DNA of 64,000 bases from JAWXCE01 sp034440495 (GTDB lineage: Bacteria; Pseudomonadota; Alphaproteobacteria; Rhizobiales; Rhodomicrobiaceae), in NCBI GenBank assembly GCA_034440495.1, contig JAWXCE010000002.1, positions 58,947 to 122,946 of the forward strand, read 5' to 3'. The number at the start of each line of letters is the position of its first letter. The first letter of the stretch is position 1. Of this stretch, positions 55,101-62,626 are shown in pieces. Both the position numbers and the translations under genes were made by a program. The notes below the pieces were generated by a model, which was given only the letters and a program-made list of their open reading frames with translations, was not told the DNA's origin and did not search any database.

Positions 55101-56295
55101 CGAAGAACAGGCCGCGGAACAGCGATTCGGCGGCGTCAACCGTCGGTGGTTCGCCAGGGCGCATGACGCGGTAAATGTCGAGGAGCGCTTCCTCGCGGTC
55201 GTTGTTCTTATCGATGTGCAGCGTGTTGCGAATAAACGCGCCGGTGTTCACATGGTCGATATCGAGGATCGGAAAGTCCTTGATGCCGTACTCGCGGAAT
55301 TTGTCCAGCGTCTCCTGCTCGATCTCATCGCCCGACTCGCCGAAAATTTCGCCGGTCTCCATGTTGATGATGTCATCACCGAGATAGCGCCCATAGAGAG
55401 CGTCCTCAGGAATAAGGATTTCTTTAAGGCCTTCTTCCGCAAATTTGCGGGCTTGCCGCGCTTGCAGTTTTTGGCCAGCTTCAAGCAGCGTTTCGCCGGT
55501 TTTAGCGTCGATAAGGTCGTGCGTCAGCTTCATGCCGCGCATTTGGTCGGGCGCGAACGCCATGCGCCAGCCGCGCTTGTCAGCCTTAAGCGCGATTTTA
55601 CCGTAAAACTCACTCAGCATGGATTCGTCGTCGAAGCCGAGCGCATAAAGGAATGAGGTCGCGGGCAGCTTGCGGCGCTTGTCGATGCGGACGTAGACGA
55701 GGTCTTTCGCGTCGAACTCGAAATCGAGCCACGAGCCGCGATAGGGGATAATGCGGGCGGCGAACAGCAGTTTGCCCGAAGAATGGCTTTTGCCGCGGTC
55801 GTGGTCGAAAAACACGCCAGGCGAACGGTGCATCTGGCTCACGATCACGCGCTCGGTGCCGTTAATCACGAACGTGCCGTTGTTTGTCATGAACGGCATG
55901 TCGCCCATGTAGACATCCTGTTCCTTGATGTCCTTGACGGAGCGGGCGCCGGTGTCGGGGTTCACGTCGAACGTGATGAGGCGCAATGTGACGCGCAGGG
56001 GCGCCGCGTAGGTCATGCCGCGCTGCGTGCACTCCTCCACGTCGTATTTGGGCGCGTCAAAGTCATACCTAACAAATTCGAGTTGTGCCCGGCCCGAAAA
56101 ATCTGATATTGGAAAAATCGAACTAAATACGGTTTGCAGCCCCTGTTGAGGACGCCCGCCGATTGGTTCTGCAACCATAAGAAACTGATCGTAGGACTGC
56201 TTCTGCACCTCGATCAGGTTCGGCATTTCGGCGGCTTCACCGATGCGGCCAAAGTGCTTACGCACGCGCTTCCGGCCGATGAATGACTGGCCCAT
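52126..56295 (-). CDS. rpoB: RNA polymerase beta subunit
   Basis: From ATG 56295 it has 1389 residues. The start [16 protein letters not shown] has a GGAGCGGAC ahead. The rifampicin region shows [68 protein letters not shown], with the wild-type residues Asp, His and Ser ([16 protein letters not shown]), so no resistance change is seen. [18 protein letters not shown] and the C-terminal [18 protein letters not shown] are also present. The frame extends to 56457 only through a palindromic repeat, so that extension is discarded. Confidence 0.99.
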   Translation of the reverse strand: [1389 protein letters not shown]

Positions 56296-56376
56296 GTCCG
56301 CTCCTTTAGTTAAAAGTCTAAACAGTTTACGGCAATGACCTTGGGTATAAGGTCGCTGGCGAAACCCGCTTAATTT

Positions 56377-56462
56377 CGTCATTGCAAGGAATGAAGCGAC
56401 GAAGCAATCCATCTTACTGACGGCATGAATGGATTGCTTCGGCCTGAGGCCTCGCAATGACG
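56377..56462. repeat. Dispersed palindromic repeat (second type) in the rplL-rpoB spacer
   Basis: Outer arms CGTCATTGC (56377-56385) and GCAATGACG (56454-56462) are perfect reverse complements; inside, GAAGCAATCCAT and ATGGATTGCTTC form another perfect 12-base pair, separated by CTTACTGACGGCATGA. It matches the widespread palindromic element that starts GTCATTGCGAG in many alphaproteobacterial genomes. It ends 10 bases before the rplL stop and leaves 81 bases to the rpoB start. Confidence 0.85.
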
Positions 56463-56471
56463 GAAGCTGTA

Positions 56472-56858
56472 CTACTTAATTTCAACTTTAGCGCCGGCCG
56501 CTTCGATCTTCTTTTTGATCTCTTCCGCTTCCGTTTTGTTCACGCCTTCTTTAATAGCTTTAGGAGCTGCTTCCACGAGGTCTTTGGCTTCTTTCAGACC
56601 AAGGCCCGTGATGGCGCGGACTTCCTTAATGACGTTAATTTTCTGAGCGCCAAAATCCATAAGCATGACATTGAACTCAGTCTGTTCTTCCACCGGCGCC
56701 GCAGCAACAACCGCTCCTGGCATTGGTCCGCCATAAGCAGGCATTGCCGCCGCAGCGGAAACGCCCCAGCCTTCTTCAAGTTTTTTTACCAGATCGGCGA
56801 CTTCCAGCACTGTCAGTTTTGACAGATCTTCGTAAAGTTTATCGAGTGTTGCAGACAT
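56472..56858 (-). CDS. rplL: 50S ribosomal protein L7/L12
   Basis: Stalk protein that recruits translation factors. The 128 residues have the N-terminal dimer part (LDKLYEDLSKLTVLEVADLVKKLEEGWGVSA), an Ala/Gly/Pro hinge, and the C-terminal domain TEFNVMLMDFGAQKINVIKEVRAITGLGLKEAKDLVEAAPKAIKEGV. Lies 55 bases after rplJ, as a separate translation unit. Confidence 0.98.
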   Translation of the reverse strand: MSATLDKLYEDLSKLTVLEVADLVKKLEEGWGVSAAAAMPAYGGPMPGAVVAAAPVEEQTEFNVMLMDFGAQKINVIKEVRAITGLGLKEAKDLVEAAPKAIKEGVNKTEAEEIKKKIEAAGAKVEIK

Positions 56859-56913
56859 TTGTTAACCTCAGGTTCCGTATGTGTTGATGAGTTCGCTAAA
56901 ATTTTGCGTTGAT

Positions 56914-57459
56914 TTATGCGGCTTCCGCCTCGGCTTCAGCAGCCGGTTCCTCTCGCTTCTTGCGATAAGCTTCCAGCACGTTGACCAGGCCGACGGCCGG
57001 GGCATTCAGCGTGCGTGCGAGCATGGATGCAGGAGCGTTCAGGGTGCCAAGGAGTGTGGCCCGCATCTCGTCCATCGACGGCATGGAGGCCAAAGCCTTC
57101 ACCGCGTCCTGATTGAGAGAGGTCTTGCCGAGCAGTCCGCCGATGATAACGAACTTTTCGTTTTCCTTGGCGTATTGAGCAGCGACCTTCGCCGCAGCCA
57201 CCGGGTCTTTTGAATAAGCGATACCGGTTGGCTGCGAGAACATCTCCGCCGCAGAACCCCGTTCGGAGTTTTCAAGCGCAATTTTGGCGAGGCGGTTTTT
57301 GATGACCGTGAACTTCGCACCGACTGCGCCCATGCGCCGCCGAAGCTCGGTTAACTGCGCCACCGTTAATCCGGCGTAGCGTGCAACCACGACAGAGCCG
57401 GATTCCGTAAAGATTTGGCCGAGGTCGTCGACCGCTTCTTTCTTTTGGACTCTATCCAC
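56914..57459 (-). CDS. rplJ: 50S ribosomal protein L10
   Basis: L10 holds the L7/L12 stalk on the ribosome. The 181 residues begin with GTG (MDRVQKKEAVDDLGQIF) after GGAGAG, which is the only start that keeps the conserved N-terminus. VKNRLAKIAL, GLLGKTSLNQDAVKALASMPSMDEMRATLLGTLNAPASMLARTLNAPA are family text; the tail is Ala/Glu-rich. The 365-base leader ahead is described separately. Confidence 0.97.
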   Translation of the reverse strand: MDRVQKKEAVDDLGQIFTESGSVVVARYAGLTVAQLTELRRRMGAVGAKFTVIKNRLAKIALENSERGSAAEMFSQPTGIAYSKDPVAAAKVAAQYAKENEKFVIIGGLLGKTSLNQDAVKALASMPSMDEMRATLLGTLNAPASMLARTLNAPAVGLVNVLEAYRKKREEPAAEAEAEAA

Positions 57460-57824
57460 CCGCGTCTCTCCAAGTTTGAGCGGGGTTGAGCGAACTCAAT
57501 CCCGCCGGTTTCGATCAAGGCCGCCACTGAGAGGAAATCCCAGCGCCGGACAGACATTCCTGTCCCAGGACATCGCGACCATGATCCGCCATACGGACGT
57601 AAGGCATATCAAGCGTTCCGTTCCCGTCTGTGTGGGCGACTATTAAGCTTCACGGAAGTAACTCCGCTCGGCGCCCGCAGTCTTGGACAGGCCATTTACG
57701 CCAAGTTTCACCCTCTGGCGCAAACGCCGGAGCCTATTTCGAGGTCCCGGCTAACCGGGCCGCTGTTATACAGCCCGGAATTCACAAATCTCTTCAAACT
57801 GACGTGAAGCTTACGTCCGCTCAA
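57460..57824 (-). promoter_or_regulatory. rplJ leader region with likely promoter and RNA structure
   Basis: No gene lies in these 365 bases between rplA and rplJ. A leader of this size ahead of rplJ is usual, because L10 and L7/L12 bind it to control their own translation. One clean hairpin is visible (CCCGG at 57746-57750 with 57755-57759, loop CTAA), flanked by further GC-rich inverted pieces. I did not find a match to the L10 leader consensus by eye. Confidence 0.5.
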
Positions 57825-58520
57825 TCACCCTGTTAAACTTGACGGTTCAATCGTCACGCCCGGCCCCATCGTCGACGACAAGGCGACCCGCTTCAAATAC
57901 GTGCCTTTTGCGCCAGTCGGCTTTGAGCGAGTAACCGCTTCAGCGAAAGCCTTGACGTTTTGGATCAACGCTTCTTCGGTAAAGCTGGCCTTTCCGATGC
58001 CTGCATGCAGAATGCCCGCCTTCTCCACGCGAAATTCGACGGAACCGCCTTTCGCGCCGCGAATAGCTTCGGCCACATCGTTCGTAACCGTGCCAACTTT
58101 CGGGTTTGGCATCAATCCGCGCGGACCAAGCACCTTGCCGAGACGGCCGACGAGCGGCATCATGTCAGGCGTCGCGATACATTTGTCGAAGTTGATGACG
58201 CCCTTCTGGACTTCCTCAACCAGATCCTCGGCGCCCACGATGTCGGCGCCAGCCTTGCGCGCCGCATCGGCTTTGTCGCCCTTCGCGAACACGGCGACGC
58301 GCGCGGTGCGACCCGTGCCATTCGGTAACTGGCATACGCCGCGCACCATCTGGTCGGCGTGACGCGGATCGACGCCAAGGTTCATAGCGATTTCGATAGT
58401 CTCATCGAACTTTGCTTTCGCGCGCTCCTTGACCATTTTCACAGCGTCGTCGATGCCGTACAACTTTTCGGGTGTGATGCCTTTTTGGGCGGCTTTCAGA
58501 CGTTTTCCAGGATTTGACAT
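57825..58520 (-). CDS. rplA: 50S ribosomal protein L1
   Basis: L1 forms the mobile L1 stalk near the exit site and represses its own operon in other bacteria. In 231 residues: KFDETIEIAMNLGVDPRHADQMVRGVCQLPNGTGRTARVAVFAKGDKADAARKAGADIVGAEDL, then DMMPLVGRLGKVLGPRGLMPNPKVGTVT and the conserved YLKRVALSSTMGPGVTIE. Six bases separate it from rplK. Confidence 0.98.
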   Translation of the reverse strand: MSNPGKRLKAAQKGITPEKLYGIDDAVKMVKERAKAKFDETIEIAMNLGVDPRHADQMVRGVCQLPNGTGRTARVAVFAKGDKADAARKAGADIVGAEDLVEEVQKGVINFDKCIATPDMMPLVGRLGKVLGPRGLMPNPKVGTVTNDVAEAIRGAKGGSVEFRVEKAGILHAGIGKASFTEEALIQNVKAFAEAVTRSKPTGAKGTYLKRVALSSTMGPGVTIEPSSLTG

Positions 58521-58526
58521 GATTTC

Positions 58527-58958
58527 TTACTCCTGTACCTGAAGGCCCATCGAGCGGGCGGAACCGGCGATGATTTTCATGGCCTGGTCAATGTCGTTGG
58601 CGTTCAAGTCTTTCATCTTGGCCTGCGCAATTTCACGCACCTGCTCCATCGTCACAGTGCCAACGCTCGCGCCTTTGCCAGGCTCCTTGGAGCCGCTTTT
58701 GATCTTTGCGGCCTTCTTCAAGAAAAACGAGGCAGGCGCAGTCTTCATTGTGATCGTGAAAGACTTGTCCTGATAGTAAGTAATAACCACAGGGACCGGC
58801 ATCTCCGGCTCCATTTCTTTCGTCGCGGCGTTAAAATCTTTGCAGAACTGCATAATGTTCAAGCCGCGCTGACCCAGCGCTGGGCCAATAGGGGGCGAGG
58901 GGTTCGCCTTGCCTGCAGGCACCTGCAGCTTGATGTAACCAATAATCTTCTTTGCCAT
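58527..58958 (-). CDS. rplK: 50S ribosomal protein L11
   Basis: L11 lies in the GTPase-associated centre. In 143 residues: MAKKIIGYIKLQVPAGKANPSPPIGPALGQRGLNIMQFCKDFNAAT, then VVITYYQDKSFTITMKTAPASFFLKKAAKI, and the end DLNANDIDQAMKIIAGSARSMGL. Upstream member of rplK-rplA, 96 bases after nusG. Confidence 0.98.
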   Translation of the reverse strand: MAKKIIGYIKLQVPAGKANPSPPIGPALGQRGLNIMQFCKDFNAATKEMEPEMPVPVVITYYQDKSFTITMKTAPASFFLKKAAKIKSGSKEPGKGASVGTVTMEQVREIAQAKMKDLNANDIDQAMKIIAGSARSMGLQVQE

Positions 58959-59054
58959 TGGAAATTCCCTTCCCAGTTAGACTGGTTGTTAAGGGTTGTG
59001 GTGCGGCGGTTATCAGAGCTATGGCTGCCCTGGTCGCCTCCCACAGACCATAAA

Positions 59055-59588
59055 TCAGGTTAGTTTTTCGACCTGCGCGTATTCCAGTTCCACAGGCGTT
59101 GGACGCCCGAAGATCGAGACGGCTACCTTGAGACGAGCGCGCACCTCGTCCACTTCCTCGACACTTCCGTTGAACGATGCAAACGGCCCGTCCGCAACCC
59201 GTACCTGCTCCCCGATCTCGAACGTAATCGTCGGCTTCGGCCGCTCCACGCCATCCTTGACCTGATTGAGAATGCGTGCGGCTTCCGCGTCCGAGATGGG
59301 CGTCGGCTTATTGTCGGCGCCTAGAAAGCCAGTCACTTTCGGCGTGTTCTTGATGAGGTGATAAGCCTCGTTGTTCATATCCATTTTCACGAGCACATAG
59401 CCGGGAAAGAATCGACGCTCCGTGCTGACCTTGCGTCCACGGCGCACTTCGATCACTTCTTCCATCGGAACCAGCACTTGCTCGAACATATGCGTCAAGC
59501 CGCCATCTTTGGCCCGTTCGAGGATGGCGTCCGCCACCTTTTTCTCGAAGTTCGAGTAGGCGTGAACGATGTACCAGCGCTTCGTCAT
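59055..59588 (-). CDS. nusG: Transcription termination/antitermination factor NusG
   Basis: NusG binds RNA polymerase and links it to Rho or ribosomes. From ATG 59588 it has 177 residues: MTKRWYIVHAYSNFEKKVADAI at the start, FPGYVLVKMDMNNEAYHLIKNTPKVTGFLG, and the C-terminal KOW part GEQVRVADGPFASFNGSVEEVDEVRARLKVAVSIFGRPTPVELEYAQVEKL. The frame runs up to a TTG at 59627; I prefer the ATG, which fits the family start. Confidence 0.97.
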   Translation of the reverse strand: MTKRWYIVHAYSNFEKKVADAILERAKDGGLTHMFEQVLVPMEEVIEVRRGRKVSTERRFFPGYVLVKMDMNNEAYHLIKNTPKVTGFLGADNKPTPISDAEAARILNQVKDGVERPKPTITFEIGEQVRVADGPFASFNGSVEEVDEVRARLKVAVSIFGRPTPVELEYAQVEKLT

Positions 59589-59628
59589 CGATGCGTTCTG
59601 ATTGAGAGGTTGAGCGTGCTGAGCCAAG

Positions 59629-59820
59629 TTATCGGCCGATCTGCAAAAGCATGCTGACCGCCCAACTCAAGACCTGATCTGCGGCGAGGAAAAACAACGC
59701 CGCGATGGTCGCCATGATGAGCACCATAATGGTTGTGACAATTGTTTCCTTGCGGGTCGGCCAAACAACCTTTGTCGTTTCAGCGCGCACCTGCTGCATA
59801 AATTCAAAAGGATTTGCCAT
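59629..59820 (-). CDS. secE: Preprotein translocase subunit SecE
   Basis: SecE clamps SecY in the inner-membrane export channel. From ATG 59820 (MANPFEFMQQVRAETTKVVWPTRKET) it has 63 residues with the short amphipathic helix containing KVVWPTRKE, then one membrane segment (IMVLIMATIAALFFLAADQVLSW). The frame is open to 59907 but the first 29 codons have no family match. Confidence 0.96.
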   Translation of the reverse strand: MANPFEFMQQVRAETTKVVWPTRKETIVTTIMVLIMATIAALFFLAADQVLSWAVSMLLQIGR

Positions 59821-59929
59821 AGCTTGTCCATTTACTCCAGCCGCCGCAGCGGATTTCAGCGTAGCGCCTGAAACGGCTTGCTCCGCACGTCGCCGTAAAA
59901 CAATCAAACAGGAAATTATCTGGTCTTGC

Positions 59930-60006
59930 TGGCAGGAGAGGAGGGACTCGAACCCCCAACCCCCGGTTTTGGAGACCGGTGCTCTAGCCGATTGAGCTAC
60001 ACTCCT
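59930..60006 (-). tRNA. tRNA-Trp (anticodon CCA)
   Basis: The minus strand gives a complete cloverleaf of 77 bases with encoded CCA: acceptor AGGAGTG (with one mismatch position against CTCTCCT), anticodon arm CCGGT-CTCCAAA-ACCGG giving CCA, T arm GGGGG-TTCGAGT-CCCTC. It lies upstream of secE-nusG-rplKA, the usual place. Confidence 0.95.
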
Positions 60007-60253
60007 CTACGGCTGACTGCGGCAAGACCGACGCACACACCTTTGACGGTCGCAACATTACAGTTGCCATGGTAAACCGCATGAATGAGATAATCTTCGT
60101 TTATATGTTTGGAAATGGGTGAGTATCATAGGATCGGGGCCGCGCCAAGATAAATCTACGCGACTTAACCGATTCGATCACCTAGTGTTTAGGTATATGT
60201 GATAAATGTAGCGCGTCCCTGTGCCCAACGCAAGCCCGCCAAAAAAGCAGCCG
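60007..60253. other. Gap between tRNA-Trp and the decayed coiled-coil gene
   Basis: No gene seen. It must contain the promoter for tRNA-Trp and the secE-nusG operon (minus strand). Confidence 0.45.
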
Positions 60254-60502
60254 TCAGACTTTAACCAAACCGGTATGCTTTTCAATGCGCCCAAGCCGGA
60301 CCTCAATCCTATCTAGCTTCTAATCCATGCGCGCCGTATCCGTACTCACCAAAGCAAAGTTCAACTCGATGCTACTAATTCGCTGATTCAGCGAGCCAAA
60401 CCGGGCCGTCAAATCATCAAGCCGCTCAATCACGGTGTCGAGCTTGCTATCAAGCTTTCTTAAAAACGCTAATGCATTAATTTCAACGTTTTCTTCGGAC
60501 AC
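60254..60502 (-). pseudogene. Decayed small coiled-coil protein gene, cut by an in-frame TAG
   Basis: The frame from GTG 60502 (AGGTG four bases upstream) reads MSEENVEINALAFLRKLDSKLDTVIERLDDLTARFGSLNQRISSIELNFALVSTDTARMD, the heptad pattern of a small coiled-coil family common in alphaproteobacteria. It stops at TAG 60320-60322, but the same frame goes on as KLDRIEVRLGRIEKHTGLVKV before TGA 60254-60256, which continues the heptads exactly as in intact relatives. So one codon change probably cut the gene. Frames that run further up on this strand are the reverse of tRNA-Gly and not protein. Confidence 0.7.
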
Positions 60503-60619
60503 ATAACACCTATTGATAGAGCTTAGAACGGAGCGATGCCCGCGCATCGTCAATAAGCATAACGATGCGCTGTGAAAAACTTTGAACTTTTTGTAACCAT
60601 TGGATAACGTGATGGCGAC

Positions 60620-60693
60620 GCGGGTGTAGCTCAATGGTAGAGCAGCAGCCTTCCAAGCTGAATACGAGGGTTCGATTCCCTTCACCCGCTCCA
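60620..60693 (+). tRNA. tRNA-Gly (anticodon TCC)
   Basis: 74 bases with encoded CCA: acceptor GCGGGTG with CACCCGC, D arm GCTC-AATGGTA-GAGC, anticodon loop CTTCCAA giving TCC, T arm GAGGG-TTCGATT-CCCTT. The reverse strand yields a well-known false protein (text KGIEPSYSAWKAAALPLSYTR) that should not be annotated. Confidence 0.97.
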
Positions 60694-60918
60694 TCCCCCA
60701 TCGCAAGCCTAAAACCTTTAGCGTCCTCTTTGCGTCTTGTATACAAGACAACACCAACTTACATGCATGTATGTAGTAAAATAAAGTATAATTTTATGCA
60801 ATTTGCTTATAAAAAATACAACCAAATAAGTAATAGTAAATGATTGAAATAAGTTGAAATTTTTTGTTTTTTGTCGGAAAGGACAATAGTCCTCGATTCA
60901 TTAGTCGACTAGGTTCCG
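60694..60918. promoter_or_regulatory. AT-rich region upstream of the glycosyltransferase genes
   Basis: Very AT-rich, unlike the rest of the window, with ACATGCATGT at about 60759-60771 as a short palindrome. It must hold the promoter of the glycosyltransferase gene. I see no gene. Confidence 0.45.
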
Positions 60919-62577
60919 ATGAAAATATTATTCATTTTGCCAACGCACGGATTTGGTGGATGCGAATTTAATGCGCTGACTGTCGCATCAATCGTGCAGC
61001 AACGTTACAATGTCGACGTTTACGTTGCTTACCCCTACATCAACGAGACGGAATATCTGGGATATCTTTGTGAACTGAACAATCTCCGTACAGTCAATCT
61101 GGAATGTCTTTTTGTAAATCGTGATGACATCGGCCTGGTCAGTGTACAACGTGCAGCGACAAAGCGCGTGCTGGACAATATCGACCCCGATCTGGTGTTT
61201 GCAGCTTTCCCGTGGCCAAAGCATGGACAGGGCATCATCCTGGCGCTTTCCGATGTCTGTACGCCAGCGCTTATAAAATTCGCCTTGGTGCCGCCATCCT
61301 GGGATAAATCCTACATTGCGTCCGGCGTTGCCGAGCAGCTTGGCAAGCGGCAAATGTGGTTCGCCAATTCCCGTTACAGCGCGGAACTTCTGGAGCGTCA
61401 TTTGGGGCTGCCCGCCAAATCGGTGGATGGCTTTCATGTGGGCCCAATTGGCTTGAAATACCTGCTTTCGCAAACGGACGATGAACCTCAGGATTCTGTC
61501 GCGGACGTGCGGCGCGAACTCGACATTCCCCCCGACGCCCTCATGATTACGACGGTCGCGAGACTGTCCGAGCAGAAGGGCCATGCGCAGCTTTTCCCGG
61601 CAATCGAACGGCTGGCGCAGGAACGGCCCGACGTGGTTTTTGTTTGGGTCGGTGATGGAGATTTGCGCGAGACCTTGCAGACAGAGGCTGCCAGGAAGGG
61701 CCTTGCCGATAAAATCAGATTTGCGGGCTTCCGCACGGATGTGCGGCGGATCTTGCGCGCCAGCGATATCTTTGCCCTTCCAACTTTGTTCGAGGGCGGT
61801 TGCTCTCAGGCGCTCCTTGAGGCAATGGAGGAAGGACTACCCTGTGTTGTCACGGACACCAGCGCCATCGGCGAGATTATTCAATCTGGCAAAAATGGGC
61901 TGCTTGCGTCTCCCAGAAAAGCCGATGCGTTTTCAAATGCCCTGAGTCAGCTTGCTTGCTCACCTTCCGAGCGCGAAAGACTGGGCAAAGCCGCCAAAGT
62001 GTCCAGCGCTGCTTTTTCCGCTGAGGAGATGTTCCAGCAAACCATTAAACGCCTGGAGCAGGTCGCCCGGCGCAAACTTCCACCTAAAGCTAGCGGCGCG
62101 CACATGGACAGTCAGCCGCAACTGACCGGCGCAGATTATATAGACGTTTCCATCGACGGCCCGCAATTCAGAACAGGCTGGTTCCAAAGCGAGCATCCAA
62201 AACAGTGGAGCCCTCACCGCTGGATGGGTCAATACTCGAATTTGCGATCGCCCCTCCCGGACGGCGACGTTATCAAACTCTTCATCGGCGGGGCGGCGTG
62301 CTCAGACGCGCGCTTTGTCGAGGATCTGACGCTTTATGTAGACGGTGTGGAAGTACCCCTCGTTAAAACATTTATAAATCCGGCGCAAAAAGCCTGGAAA
62401 GCCAGCGCATCTATTAATGCACGGGATAAATCACGGCGCGGCGATGTGCTTATCCAACTTGTGACGAGCGGTATCGCCGAAGTTCCAGGGTGGTCTCCCG
62501 CTGGAGCCATTGTGCAAACAGCAAAAGCCAGCGTGTCCATCAGACGTCTGATCCTGGAGTCGGACAAGAGAGTTTAA
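60919..62577 (+). CDS. Glycosyltransferase, GT4 family, with an extra C-terminal domain
   Basis: 552 residues. The GT-B part (to about residue 385) has a Gly-rich start MKILFILPTHGFGGCEFNALTVASIV, a nucleotide-side segment TTVARLSEQKGHAQLFPAIERL and VWVGDGDLRETL, and an EX7E-type motif in LFEGGCSQALLEAMEEGLPCVVTD near 300. These match retaining GT4 enzymes. From about residue 400 an additional domain of about 150 residues (TGADYIDVSIDGPQFRTGWFQSEHP, later LYVDGVEVPLVKTFINPAQKAWKASASIN) looks beta-rich and is not recognised. Sugar and acceptor are unknown. It is 49 bases from the next glycosyltransferase gene on the same strand. A perfect palindrome of 18 bases (62567-62584) spans the stop. 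Confidence 0.88.
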   Translation: MKILFILPTHGFGGCEFNALTVASIVQQRYNVDVYVAYPYINETEYLGYLCELNNLRTVNLECLFVNRDDIGLVSVQRAATKRVLDNIDPDLVFAAFPWPKHGQGIILALSDVCTPALIKFALVPPSWDKSYIASGVAEQLGKRQMWFANSRYSAELLERHLGLPAKSVDGFHVGPIGLKYLLSQTDDEPQDSVADVRRELDIPPDALMITTVARLSEQKGHAQLFPAIERLAQERPDVVFVWVGDGDLRETLQTEAARKGLADKIRFAGFRTDVRRILRASDIFALPTLFEGGCSQALLEAMEEGLPCVVTDTSAIGEIIQSGKNGLLASPRKADAFSNALSQLACSPSERERLGKAAKVSSAAFSAEEMFQQTIKRLEQVARRKLPPKASGAHMDSQPQLTGADYIDVSIDGPQFRTGWFQSEHPKQWSPHRWMGQYSNLRSPLPDGDVIKLFIGGAACSDARFVEDLTLYVDGVEVPLVKTFINPAQKAWKASASINARDKSRRGDVLIQLVTSGIAEVPGWSPAGAIVQTAKASVSIRRLILESDKRV

Positions 62578-62626
62578 ACTCTCTCTTTAAATCATTTCAA
62601 AACAACACATTACACTTTGAGCAACA

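Noticed and set aside
56296..56457. 54-residue N-terminal extension of RpoB
   Set aside because: The codons come from the palindromic repeat; the family start and ribosome site are at 56295.
38254..60502. Reassignment of TAG to an amino acid in this genome
   Set aside because: The SPOR protein and gcrA end naturally in TAG with no homology beyond; two nonsense changes are simpler.
60503..60757. Upstream part of a minus-strand frame containing KGIEPSYSAWKAAALPLSYTR
   Set aside because: It is the reverse strand of tRNA-Gly, a well-known false protein.
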